From: Planctomycetota bacterium
GTDB lineage: Bacteria > Planctomycetota > Planctomycetia > Pirellulales > Pirellulaceae
NCBI GenBank assembly: GCA_026692885.1
Contig: JAPLNJ010000768.1
Span: 1-24,014 of the forward strand
Direction: 5' to 3'
DNA: 24,014 bases
The notes under the pieces were generated by a model. The model did not search any database, was not told the DNA's origin, and worked only from the letters and a program-made list of their open reading frames with translations. A program made the position numbers and the translations under genes. Below are positions 7,992 to 14,835 of this stretch, piece after piece; the stretch's first letter is position 1; each line of letters begins with the position of its first letter.

Positions 7992-9752
7992 TCAACGGGG
8001 CAAGTCCTTGGCTTGGTTCCCCTTCCGGCCGGAGCCTTCCACCAGCGTCACGAAGCGGTTTGCGGGGAGATTCTCGAAGACGTCAACACCGCCGCCGATC
8101 CAGCGGACTTCGACGAGGTCGACTCGCTTGGCCTGGCCCAAGCCGAAATGGAGTCGCGAGCCAAAGTGACTTTGATAGCCCCGGCCGCTGTGGACTTCCT
8201 CAAGCTGGGCGAGATCGCCCGCAACAACGCGAACGTGGGCTCCCACGCCGTCGCGGTTAGTAATTGTGCCGCGAAGTTGGATTTGAAGCCAGTAATGGTC
8301 CGTTCTCGTAGCGTTGCGAAGAATTGTCGGTTCACGCCGGGAGTTAAGGATGACGACGTCGAGGTTGCCATCGTTGTCCAAGTCGTCGAGGCCCACACCC
8401 CGGCTCGATAGCTTCGGTAATAGCCCGTCACCGCACACATCCGAGACGTCGACGAACTCCCGGCCTCCCATGTTCCTGAGCAGCGTGTTACGGACTTCAT
8501 AGGCCGTCGAGCTGGAATACTGCTCGATGTTATCTTGAAGATGGCCGTTGGCGATGAACAGGTCACGGTAACCGTCGTTGTCGAAGTCCGCGAATCCGAC
8601 GCCCCATTTAACGTGAGGGTAAGTCTTAATGCCAGCCTTGGTCGCTCGCGTTACGTCTTCAAAGAAACCTAAACCCGTATTGCGGCGGAGCGCAGGGAGC
8701 TCCCCAGAGTAGGACGTCTGGAAGAGGTCGAGCCAACCGTCGTTGTCGAAATCGGCGCAATCGATCCCCATGCTTCCCAGCGTCATTCCGTCGGCCGTGT
8801 AGGCGAACCCCGCCGCCAAGCCGACCTCGCGGAATTTCCCCCCACCGATGTTCTCGAACAGGTAATTCGGGCGGACGTCGTTCAGCACGGCAATATCCGT
8901 ATCCCCGTCGTTGTCGTAATCCAAACAGATGACCCCCATTCCGGTTCCGACTTGGTTGCCGATCCCGGATTCCTGGCTGACGTCAGCGAAGGAACCGTCG
9001 CCGTTGTTGCGAAACAGAACACTGGTATCCGGTTCGTATTCCTTGGGACTGCGATAACGGGGAAATCCGCCCACGACCAAAGGCCTGCGTTTGTCGTCGT
9101 CTGCGAAATTCAGACGCACGTAGTGAGCGCAGAAGAGATCCAGATCTCCGTCACCTTCCAGGTCCAGGAAGCAAGCGCCCGCTCCCATCTGGCTAGTGCC
9201 GCAAGCGACGCCAGCCGCCTGGGTCACGTCCGAAAACGTGCCGTCGCCGTTGTTCCGGTACAGGACGTGCGGGCCGAAGTTGGTCACGTACAGGTCCGGG
9301 AACCCGTCGTTGTCGTAGTCGCCGACGGTGACTCCCAGTCCGAACCCTGTGCACCCCAAACCGGCCGCAGCTGTGACATCCGTGAAATGCCAATCGCCGT
9401 CGTTGCGATACAGCGCGTGCCGGGGTGGCTCGTCGACGCGGCAGCCAGGCGTAGGTGCGCCGTTGCAAAAATAAATGTCACCGACACCGTCGTTGTCGTA
9501 GTCGAAAAGAGCCAATCCGGAAGCCACGGTCTCGACGATATACCGCCGTCCGCTGCTGCCGTCCGTGTGGCGAAAAGCGATTCCCGCCGACTTCGCAGCA
9601 ACCTCGCGCAGCTGAATCGCGCAGGTGCGTCCTGCTTCTGCTGCGAAAACCGACTCCCGCGGCAGCCCTGGAAAGCAGCCTAGTAGCAGGCACAGTGACA
9701 GGGCGCCGAAGCGACGTGAGGACGGATTAGTTCGCCTTGAGAAGCTGTTCAT
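7992..9752 (-). CDS. CRTAC1-type FG-GAP/ASPIC-UnbV exported protein
   Basis: A 586-residue exported protein of the CRTAC1/UnbV group, taken to be a beta-propeller that binds calcium and mediates extracellular contacts; no reaction is established. Residues 1-38 hold an export signal: a hydrophobic stretch with LLLGC could be a lipobox, or cleavage may follow SVFA. At least seven Asp-rich loops of DxDxDG type follow (DYDNDGVGD, DYDNDGFPD, DLEGDGDLD, DYDNDGDTD, DFDNDGWLD, DFDNDGYRD, DLDNDGNLD), each in an FG-GAP/VCBS repeat. The C-terminus has the ASPIC/UnbV domain (GVGAHVRVVAGD, SGRGYQSHFGSRLHFGLG). The ATG lies 26 bp inside the upstream TPR gene, so the two are probably co-translated. The pairing of TPR and CRTAC1 genes is common in Planctomycetota. 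Confidence 0.93.
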   Translation of the reverse strand: MNSFSRRTNPSSRRFGALSLCLLLGCFPGLPRESVFAAEAGRTCAIQLREVAAKSAGIAFRHTDGSSGRRYIVETVASGLALFDYDNDGVGDIYFCNGAPTPGCRVDEPPRHALYRNDGDWHFTDVTAAAGLGCTGFGLGVTVGDYDNDGFPDLYVTNFGPHVLYRNNGDGTFSDVTQAAGVACGTSQMGAGACFLDLEGDGDLDLFCAHYVRLNFADDDKRRPLVVGGFPRYRSPKEYEPDTSVLFRNNGDGSFADVSQESGIGNQVGTGMGVICLDYDNDGDTDIAVLNDVRPNYLFENIGGGKFREVGLAAGFAYTADGMTLGSMGIDCADFDNDGWLDLFQTSYSGELPALRRNTGLGFFEDVTRATKAGIKTYPHVKWGVGFADFDNDGYRDLFIANGHLQDNIEQYSSSTAYEVRNTLLRNMGGREFVDVSDVCGDGLLPKLSSRGVGLDDLDNDGNLDVVILNSRREPTILRNATRTDHYWLQIQLRGTITNRDGVGAHVRVVAGDLAQLEEVHSGRGYQSHFGSRLHFGLGQAKRVDLVEVRWIGGGVDVFENLPANRFVTLVEGSGRKGNQAKDLPR

Positions 9753-11160
9753 AAGCCTGCCGTATTTCCGGGTTCTTCGAGTCCAGCGACAAGGCTTGCT
9801 TCAATGCCAACAGGGCACCGGGGTGATCGCCACCTGCCTGACGGGCGGCAGCCAGCAACAGGAAACCTTGCGACGAGGGAGCCAAGCTTGACGCTGCTTC
9901 CGCATGGGCGGTCGCAGACTCGTTCGAACCCTGCTTCAGGTACATTTCGGCCAACAGCAGGTGCGCGTCGGCGGCGTCCGGCCGATGTTCGACAACCCCC
10001 TGCAGCAGCCGCTCGGCCTCCGGCCAAGTTTCCGTTTCGATCAGCAAGCGTGCCTTCCGCAGGGAATGGCCCGACCGGTCCGGTTCGAGCCGAAGCAGTT
10101 GATCGAGGAATTGCAGTTCTGCACCTGGACGATTTTGGTTCTGGTAGAGCGATACCAAGGCTTGTCGCGTGGCCACGTCGTCAGGAGCAATGGCGGCTGC
10201 CCTCAACCAGTGCGCCTCGGCCATCCGCAGATCGCCGAATTGGAGGTGCAGTGAGCCGGCCACGACGTGCCGTTTGACGACGCGGGATCTTTGCGTGGTT
10301 AGATCATCGTAGCCCCTGTTCCGGTTTCTGTCGGCCTCCAATTCCGCCCCTCTCAAGGCTGCGCAACGCTCGCGGTACTCCGCTGCCTCGGCGTTCTTTC
10401 CCAGTCGGGCGCAAATTCGCGCCAGGGAGAAGTAGGGCAGAGAAGTCTCGGGATCGATTCGAATGGCCTCCTGGTGACTCCGCCGCGCCTCGTCGTAGTT
10501 GCCCAGCTCCAGATACACCTGGCCCAACCAGAAATGGTCTTCGCAAACCGTCGGAAACCGCCGTACACACTCCCGGGCCACCGGCAGTGCCTCCTCCGGT
10601 TGGCCGATCCGCAGCAGGACTTGCGTCAGTTCGCGATACGCATCTTCCAAAGCGGGATTCAACTCAATTGCCCTCCGAAACGACACGATCGCTTGCTCGT
10701 TTTCGCCTTGATCTTTTAGGATCACGCCAATCCCCACATGCGCTTCCGCGAAGTTCTGGTCCCTCGCCAAAGCCTCCTGCCAGCTCTCGAGAGCCGGTCG
10801 CTCCTGGCCGAGTTGAAGATGGGCAAACGCCAGTTGTGCGTGCGCCTCGGCGCGGTCTGGCAGAAACTCGACCATGAGCCTTCCGATGGCCAAAGCCTCC
10901 TCGTTGAGATGCTCCACCGTCTCGGGCAGCTCACCGGGCAACCGCAACACCACAGCGGCGTCCACCGGAGGCGCGCCCCTAGAAAGGGCAGAAAATTCAC
11001 TCGCGTTGGGAGCTTCTCGCGGGGAATCCCTCGCGTTGCCAGGCCATAGAAAATACCCGGTGAGCCCCCCCAGGCCGGCAAAGACGCCCAGAGTTATCAG
11101 GAGAAACCGACGAAGTCGAGCCTTCTCCGCTGGTCGCCACCACCGACAACTTCCCACCAC
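9727..11160 (-). CDS. Membrane-anchored TPR protein
   Basis: A protein of about 477 residues with one N-terminal membrane helix (FLLITLGVFAGLGGLTGYFL) and a long array of tetratricopeptide repeats, roughly nine, shown by A-x-A-H-x-x-L-A and A-x-x-x-x-x-A-I-x-L-x-P patterns (AEAHVGIGVILKDQGENEQA, SFRRAIELNPALEDAYRELT). It is presumably a scaffold outside the cytoplasm, working with the CRTAC1 protein encoded by the overlapping gene downstream. The start is uncertain: the frame stays open to a GTG at 11211, but that stretch only translates 17-bp tandem repeats. I favour the GTG at 11160, which has TAGGAAG just upstream, itself part of a repeat unit. No ATG is available before the membrane helix. 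Confidence 0.87.
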   Translation of the reverse strand: MVGSCRWWRPAEKARLRRFLLITLGVFAGLGGLTGYFLWPGNARDSPREAPNASEFSALSRGAPPVDAAVVLRLPGELPETVEHLNEEALAIGRLMVEFLPDRAEAHAQLAFAHLQLGQERPALESWQEALARDQNFAEAHVGIGVILKDQGENEQAIVSFRRAIELNPALEDAYRELTQVLLRIGQPEEALPVARECVRRFPTVCEDHFWLGQVYLELGNYDEARRSHQEAIRIDPETSLPYFSLARICARLGKNAEAAEYRERCAALRGAELEADRNRNRGYDDLTTQRSRVVKRHVVAGSLHLQFGDLRMAEAHWLRAAAIAPDDVATRQALVSLYQNQNRPGAELQFLDQLLRLEPDRSGHSLRKARLLIETETWPEAERLLQGVVEHRPDAADAHLLLAEMYLKQGSNESATAHAEAASSLAPSSQGFLLLAAARQAGGDHPGALLALKQALSLDSKNPEIRQAYEQLLKAN

Positions 11161-11222
11161 CGACAACTTCCTAACACCGACAACTTCCCACCACCTACAA
11201 CTTCCTACCACCTACAGCTTCC
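11138..11222 (+). repeat. Five tandem 17-bp repeats over the TPR gene start
   Basis: Units 11138-11154, 11155-11171, 11172-11188, 11189-11205 and 11206-11222 follow the consensus YAMCACCKACARCTTCC; the first two are identical. On the minus strand each unit reads GGAAGTTGTNGGTGGTG, combining a purine-rich ribosome-site-like stretch with a possible GTG. Seventeen is not a multiple of three, so adding or losing a unit moves the frame and the initiation context of the TPR gene. Confidence 0.9.
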
Positions 11223-11306
11223 CTCTGCGGCATCGTCCGCTCATTACCATCGTGACGCGATTTGGAGTTGATGTCCTTCCATCCTTCACTCTTTTGGAGT
11301 TACTAC

Positions 11307-12380
11307 ATGACCAACAAGAAAGGGTTTACCCTCGTAGAGCTATTGGTTGTCATCGCGATTATTGGCATTCTTGTAGCGTTGCTCTTACCCGCCATCCAGG
11401 CCGCACGTGAAGCGGCGAGGCGATCACAATGCACCAATAATTTGAAGCAGTTGGCGATTGGCAGTCAGAATTTCCATGACATTTACAAGCGGTTCCCAGT
11501 TGCCTCGTTTGAAATGAATTTTAGGGTGCAAAATTCCACCAATCCGGCGGATTTCACTGGCAACAGGAACCGCTGGAGTTATCTCGTCTCGCTGTTGCCC
11601 TTCTGCGAGCGACAGCCGCTTTATGATGATTTCCTCAACAATCACTTGGCCAAGACCACGCCATGGGATAATACCAGTGTGACCACATCAAAAATACCTA
11701 CGTTCCTATGCCCTTCCGATGGTCAGGCCAATAGTGTGGCAGACGGACAACGCCAGCCGACCAGCTATCACTGCAACCGCGGTGATTACCGGTTGAATTG
11801 GGATTGGAACGAATGTCGTGGCGTGTTTGGACAGGGCGCCCAGCAATTCAAGACGGTGGCGTCGGTCACGGATGGCCTCGCAAACACGATGGCGATCGGC
11901 GAGGTGAAGTGTGGGGTTTCGGGTAGCACCAAGATTGGCCAGGCTCTTGCGACCGGTTGGGGCTTCACCAACGGCGCGGCCCCGGCCCCTTGCCTTGCGC
12001 GACAACAGGCAGACGGAACCGTATCAGGTAGCGTTTCGGGATGGGATGGGACCATGGGTTCGCGATGGGCGGATTCCGTTGCCGTCTACACGCATTGGCA
12101 TGTCATTCTGGGGCCGAATGCGCCCAGCTGTAGTAACGGCTCGGAAGATTGGGGGATGATTACGGCGAGCAGCTATCATCCGGGGGGCGTCAACGTCGCG
12201 TTATGCGATGCCTCGGTGCGTTTCATCACGAATTCGATCGACGCGGGGGATCCAAACGTCGGTGAAAGCAGCCTTCCGGGATCGCCCAATCAGGGATACA
12301 CCGGCCCATCATTGCGTGGCGTTTGGGGTGCTTTAGGGACAGTGTCCGGCGGAGAGACAGTCCAAAGCCAAGATCGGTGA
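11307..12380 (+). CDS. DUF1559 prepilin-like (H-X9-DG) protein
   Basis: A 357-residue member of the large DUF1559 family of Planctomycetota, with a type IV pilin-like N-terminus that is probably cleaved and methylated before the Phe of GFTLVELLVVIAIIG, then anchored by the hydrophobic helix. The family hallmarks LLPAIQAAREAARR and CTNNLKQL follow directly. The C-terminus has HPGGVNVALCDASVRFI (from residue 291), the H-X9-DG motif in which Asp-Gly is here Asp-Ala. I chose ATG 11307 because GGAG at 11296-11299 lies seven bases upstream and MTNKKGFTLVELL is the normal family start; a TTG fifteen codons earlier is rejected. The function of the family is unknown. It is divergent from the TPR gene, so the promoter must lie in the repeat-bearing gap. 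Confidence 0.93.
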   Translation: MTNKKGFTLVELLVVIAIIGILVALLLPAIQAAREAARRSQCTNNLKQLAIGSQNFHDIYKRFPVASFEMNFRVQNSTNPADFTGNRNRWSYLVSLLPFCERQPLYDDFLNNHLAKTTPWDNTSVTTSKIPTFLCPSDGQANSVADGQRQPTSYHCNRGDYRLNWDWNECRGVFGQGAQQFKTVASVTDGLANTMAIGEVKCGVSGSTKIGQALATGWGFTNGAAPAPCLARQQADGTVSGSVSGWDGTMGSRWADSVAVYTHWHVILGPNAPSCSNGSEDWGMITASSYHPGGVNVALCDASVRFITNSIDAGDPNVGESSLPGSPNQGYTGPSLRGVWGALGTVSGGETVQSQDR

Positions 12381-12419
12381 CCAGCCCATCGCCGCTAGCA
12401 CCACTCACGAAACAACTCC

Positions 12420-12443
12420 CTCGCCCCGGTACTCCGGGGTGAG
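12420..12443 (+). terminator. 10-bp hairpin after the DUF1559 gene
   Basis: CTCGCCCCGG (12420-12429) pairs with CCGGGGTGAG (12434-12443) around TACT, with one G-T pair. It lies 40 bp after the DUF1559 stop. GC-rich CCCCGG/CCGGGG tracts continue to about 12457, and no T-run follows. It could act as a terminator or simply be another intergenic repeat. Confidence 0.4.
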
Positions 12444-12469
12444 GGCCGGGGTGAGGGGTGAAGCGGCAA

Positions 12470-12506
12470 ACGGGGAAGTTATTTGGTGAGCGTTGCTTAC
12501 CGCCAC
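12470..12506 (+). repeat. Third copy of the 36-bp dispersed repeat
   Basis: The sequence (ACGGGGAAGTTATTTGGTGA and on to ACCGCCAC) matches the reverse complement of 177-212 nearly base for base with one gap, and its first part matches 661-686. It lies between the DUF1559 and lipoprotein genes. A solitary copy without an inverted partner here suggests that the end sequence can exist outside the 510-bp element. Confidence 0.65.
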
Positions 12507-12583
12507 GTCTGGGGTTCCGGCTGATTGGCGCGTGACGGCGCGGTCGTGATATTCGAATGCACGGAAATACGTTAGGAGAAATG

Positions 12584-13084
12584 ATGAATCAGTTGAACTG
12601 TGGTCTGTTGTGTCGATGCGTAACGCTCTGTGCCGTCTTGTTCACAGGCTGCGCCGGCGGATCCAAGGTGGGCACAGAGCCTGTGCAGGGAGTTGTCACG
12701 TTGGACGGCACGCCCGTTGCTGAGGCAACCGTGATGTTCACTCCGGTGGCCCCAGGGCAGGGACTCTCGGCCACCGGCATGACGGACGCCCAAGGTGTTT
12801 ACCGATTGTCTGCCGCAAGCAAGGCAGGCGCAACCGCGCAGGTGGGCGCCGGCACGCTTCCGGGCGAGTACTACGTCGGAGTGATCAAGTCGATATCGGA
12901 AGTGCCGATGACCCAGCAGGAAGCGTTCGAGAAGAAAATCCCCTACGTCGCGCCGCAACCGGGCCAAGCCCCCACGGTGACGGACGTCGTTCCCGTAAAG
13001 TACAACAGCCCCGAAAAGTCTGGCATCAAAGTGACCGTCAAAGCGGGACAGAACGACATCCCTATCGAGCTTTCGTCGAAGTGA
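12584..13084 (+). CDS. Small lipoprotein with carboxypeptidase-regulatory-like fold
   Basis: A 166-residue predicted lipoprotein. A hydrophobic signal ends in LFTGC, with lipidated Cys at 23. The rest (VQGVVTLDGTPVAEATVMFT, ATGMTDAQGVYRLSA, GEYYVGV) fits the CarboxypepD_reg-like beta-sandwich seen in many planctomycete lipoproteins next to DUF1559 genes. Its role is unknown; it may be an envelope or cell-surface accessory of the neighbouring pilin-like protein. AGGAG at 12574-12578 is five bases from the ATG at 12584. The ATG at 12581 is too close and the one at 12557 lies upstream of the ribosome site. Confidence 0.85.
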   Translation: MNQLNCGLLCRCVTLCAVLFTGCAGGSKVGTEPVQGVVTLDGTPVAEATVMFTPVAPGQGLSATGMTDAQGVYRLSAASKAGATAQVGAGTLPGEYYVGVIKSISEVPMTQQEAFEKKIPYVAPQPGQAPTVTDVVPVKYNSPEKSGIKVTVKAGQNDIPIELSSK

Positions 13085-13214
13085 CTTGACCTCGCTCGCG
13101 CACCATACGAAGCCCTTGGATGTGCGATCCGGGTGACATCCTTTCCGTAGCCACGCAGGCCAGAATAACTTCCGGATTTCGTCGCATGCTGCGCGACCGG
13201 TTTGCAGGCTTGTA

Positions 13215-13228
13215 CCGGCTTCAGCCGG
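13215..13228. repeat. CCGGC-TTCA-GCCGG hairpin at a gene-fragment junction
   Basis: A perfect 5-bp hairpin with a TTCA loop. Recognisable Gfo/Idh coding sequence begins immediately after it. I recall GTACCGGCTTCAGCCGG-type hairpins as dispersed elements in related genomes. The 130 bp upstream (13085-13214) contain nothing I can identify. Confidence 0.45.
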
Positions 13229-13229
13229 C

Positions 13230-13448
13230 TCCCAGATTAACCTCTACGGCACCCAAGGCTGGCGGACCCTGTCGCCCAATCTCGCCGACCTCTACTGGTA
13301 TCTGCTCGACCGTTTTCTCGAGTTGGTCCGCAGCAAGCAGGAAAGTGTGCCGATCGAGGAGGAAGTGGAAGTCATCGCCGTGCTGGAGGCCGGCAAACGT
13401 TCGCTGGCCGAGAAACGCGAAGTGACCATCGCGGAAGTGCTGCGATGA
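13230..13448 (+). pseudogene. C-terminal remnant of a Gfo/Idh/MocA-type oxidoreductase
   Basis: The frame ending at TGA 13446-13448 reads QINLYGTQGWRTLSPNLADL, then YWYLLDRFLELVRSKQ, then VPIEEEVEVIAVLEAGKRSL, ending VTIAEVLR. The motif of a small strand (YGTQGW), a helix with an FLELVRS-type phrase, then EEEVEVIAVLEAGKRSLAE is the usual last 70 residues of Gfo/Idh/MocA dehydrogenases, which use NAD(P) to oxidise sugars. The Rossmann domain and most of the C-terminal domain are absent, the frame has no start codon, and the recognisable part begins at a CCGGC-loop-GCCGG hairpin. It is therefore a 5'-truncated fragment. Its end still overlaps the following short frame by ATGA, preserving the old operon arrangement. 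Confidence 0.72.
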
Positions 13449-13498
13449 GCATCCAGGCCTTCGAGGAGGTCTGGGCGCATCGCAAGGAGTTAGCATGA
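13445..13498 (+). CDS. 17-codon mini-ORF coupled on both sides
   Basis: ATG 13445 overlaps the Gfo/Idh stop as ATGA, and its TGA (13496-13498) overlaps the next gene's ATG (13495) as ATGA. The peptide is MSIQAFEEVWAHRKELA. The same DNA supplies AAGGAG (13484-13489), the ribosome site of the next gene. It may be a coupling leader, the stub of a deleted gene, or coincidence. A true product cannot be argued from 17 residues. Confidence 0.35.
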   Translation: MSIQAFEEVWAHRKELA

Positions 13499-14589
13499 GC
13501 CACCACATCACGCGACGCAAGTTCGCCGCCGCCGGGGCGGCGGCCGCCCTGGGACTGCCGGTGCTGGAAACGGGACGCGGTTGTGCGGCGGGCGAGATCG
13601 GCGCTCTCGTGACCAGCGGATTCTCGACGTTGCCGGTACGGCCTTACCAACTCATGTGCGTCGTCTGCCGGCTGGGCGCGGGCCACACCGACGACCTGGG
13701 CGATCTGCGTTTGACCGCGATCCTCCAGGCGGTGCGGCAGGATCCCAAGCTGCCGCTGACCCTCCGCTGCAATGTGGATACCGTGTACCGCTACCAGAAT
13801 CCTGGACGCGCGGAGGACACCCCCGAGGGACAGCTGTTCAACGCGAAACGGGACTTGGACATTGTCCAGAAGTTGGGCTTGGTGCCGGGCGACTCGCGGC
13901 CGGCCATCGACCTGTTTGAACGCGTGTTGGCCAAGATTCTTCAGGCCCGCGATATCTGCGGGTACGAGACGCCGACGTCGGCCACGTGGAAGGGCTGCAC
14001 CCAAGCCGGCAGCGGCAACTACGAAAAGGGCCGCGATCTGGGGATCAACGCCATCATCCCGCCGCGCGACCCGCAAGAGAAGACTCAGTACAAGCGGACG
14101 TCCGCGGCAGCCATCTACCAAGCCCCCGCACTCCAGATTCGGCCGCACCACCTGCTGTGTATGAGCTGTTTCCACGGCGGCAAGGACCAGCTCGCCCCGA
14201 TTGCGGAGGACAACCTGTTCGAGGCGATCGACGTGATTCAGAAGCAGCCTGAGATCCCGGTGACCCTCATCGCCGGCGTGTGCATGATCTGTCCGCCCTG
14301 CGGGAAGTACGACCCCGCCAACAAGCTCTGCGTGGGCGGCCACAGCATGGCCTTGCGCGACCAGAAGAAGGACTTAGACGTCATGCAGAAGCTGGGCCTG
14401 AAGTACGGCGACACGCTTACGGCGCGCGCTCTCTTGCAGTTGCTCTACGAACGAATCCCGTCCACCCGCGACATCTGCGGCTACGGCGACGGGGAAGTCC
14501 GCGCGCCGGAATGGAGCATCTGCAGCGGCGGCGAGAAGGACGATGCCTATCAAAAGGCCCGTGCGGCGCGGCTGGGCATCAAAAGCTGA
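13495..14589 (+). CDS. Tat-type exported protein with two Cys-rich DUF1284-like halves
   Basis: A 364-residue protein starting at ATG 13495, six bases after AAGGAG. The N-terminus ITRRKFAAAGAAAALGLP is a twin-arginine-type signal, implying export of a folded, possibly cofactor-bearing protein. Two halves repeat the same plan: residues 49-168 (RPYQLMCVVCRLGAGHTDDL, KRDLDIVQKLGL, ARDICGY) and 216-343 (RPHHLLCMSCFHGG, KKDLDVMQKLGL, TRDICGY). Five cysteines occupy equivalent places (55/222, 58/225, 92/263, 155/328, 168/343), and the second half adds Cys266, 269 and 279. RPHHLLC resembles DUF1284, a family thought to bind an iron-sulfur cluster. Metal or cluster binding is my inference; the reaction is unknown. 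It ends an operon whose upstream member is now only a fragment. Confidence 0.8.
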   Translation: MSHHITRRKFAAAGAAAALGLPVLETGRGCAAGEIGALVTSGFSTLPVRPYQLMCVVCRLGAGHTDDLGDLRLTAILQAVRQDPKLPLTLRCNVDTVYRYQNPGRAEDTPEGQLFNAKRDLDIVQKLGLVPGDSRPAIDLFERVLAKILQARDICGYETPTSATWKGCTQAGSGNYEKGRDLGINAIIPPRDPQEKTQYKRTSAAAIYQAPALQIRPHHLLCMSCFHGGKDQLAPIAEDNLFEAIDVIQKQPEIPVTLIAGVCMICPPCGKYDPANKLCVGGHSMALRDQKKDLDVMQKLGLKYGDTLTARALLQLLYERIPSTRDICGYGDGEVRAPEWSICSGGEKDDAYQKARAARLGIKS

Positions 14590-14732
14590 AGAAACTCACC
14601 CATAGGTTGCGACTCTGTCCCGACCCGCTCGCGATCGTTGTGGTAGCCGTCCCAGACCGAGAACTCGAACCAGAATCGCAGGTTCAGTTTCAGTGCCTCG
14701 CGCTGCATGAACACCAGGTTCACGAACACCAC
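14590..14732 (-). pseudogene. Possible minus-strand gene fragment
   Basis: Between the preceding gene's stop and about 14732, the minus strand reads VFMQREALKLNLRFWFEFSV, then WDGYHNDRERVGTE, which looks like real protein rather than a shadow: aromatic-rich, with no Arg/Pro runs. The upstream end runs into a CACAGAGAC-type repeat and the downstream end into the neighbouring gene, so any original gene is cut on both sides. I would guess a secreted glycoside-hydrolase-like planctomycete protein, but cannot name it. The rest of the gap to 14835 shows nothing identifiable. Confidence 0.35.
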
Positions 14733-14757
14733 AGAGACGCGACAGACACAGAGGAGG
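14729..14757. repeat. CACAGAGAC-type intergenic motif
   Basis: Alternating ACAGAGACGCGACAGACACA sequence of a kind I remember as dispersed in Planctomycetota and other large genomes. It abuts the minus-strand gene fragment and may mark its rearrangement junction. Only one copy is seen here, so the call rests on recollection. Confidence 0.25.
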
Positions 14758-14835
14758 GAACGGTGACCCTGGCAAGCTGGGTGTGAGACCGTTGCAGGAC
14801 GAGGGACGCGGCGGTCAAATTGTTGTCAGTCGTCA

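Noticed and set aside
8952..9683. 243-codon plus-strand frame with Val/Ala-rich text
   Set aside because: It is antisense to the Asp-rich loops of the CRTAC1 gene; the repeated VVV text is GTCGTTGTCGTAGTC read from the wrong strand.
11138..11222. CRISPR array
   Set aside because: The 17-bp units are directly adjacent with no spacers and there are no cas genes.
13161..13173. AGAATAACTTCC as an inverted partner for the repeat at 12470-12506
   Set aside because: Only about ten contiguous bases match and the flanks do not align well, too little to call an element spanning the lipoprotein gene.
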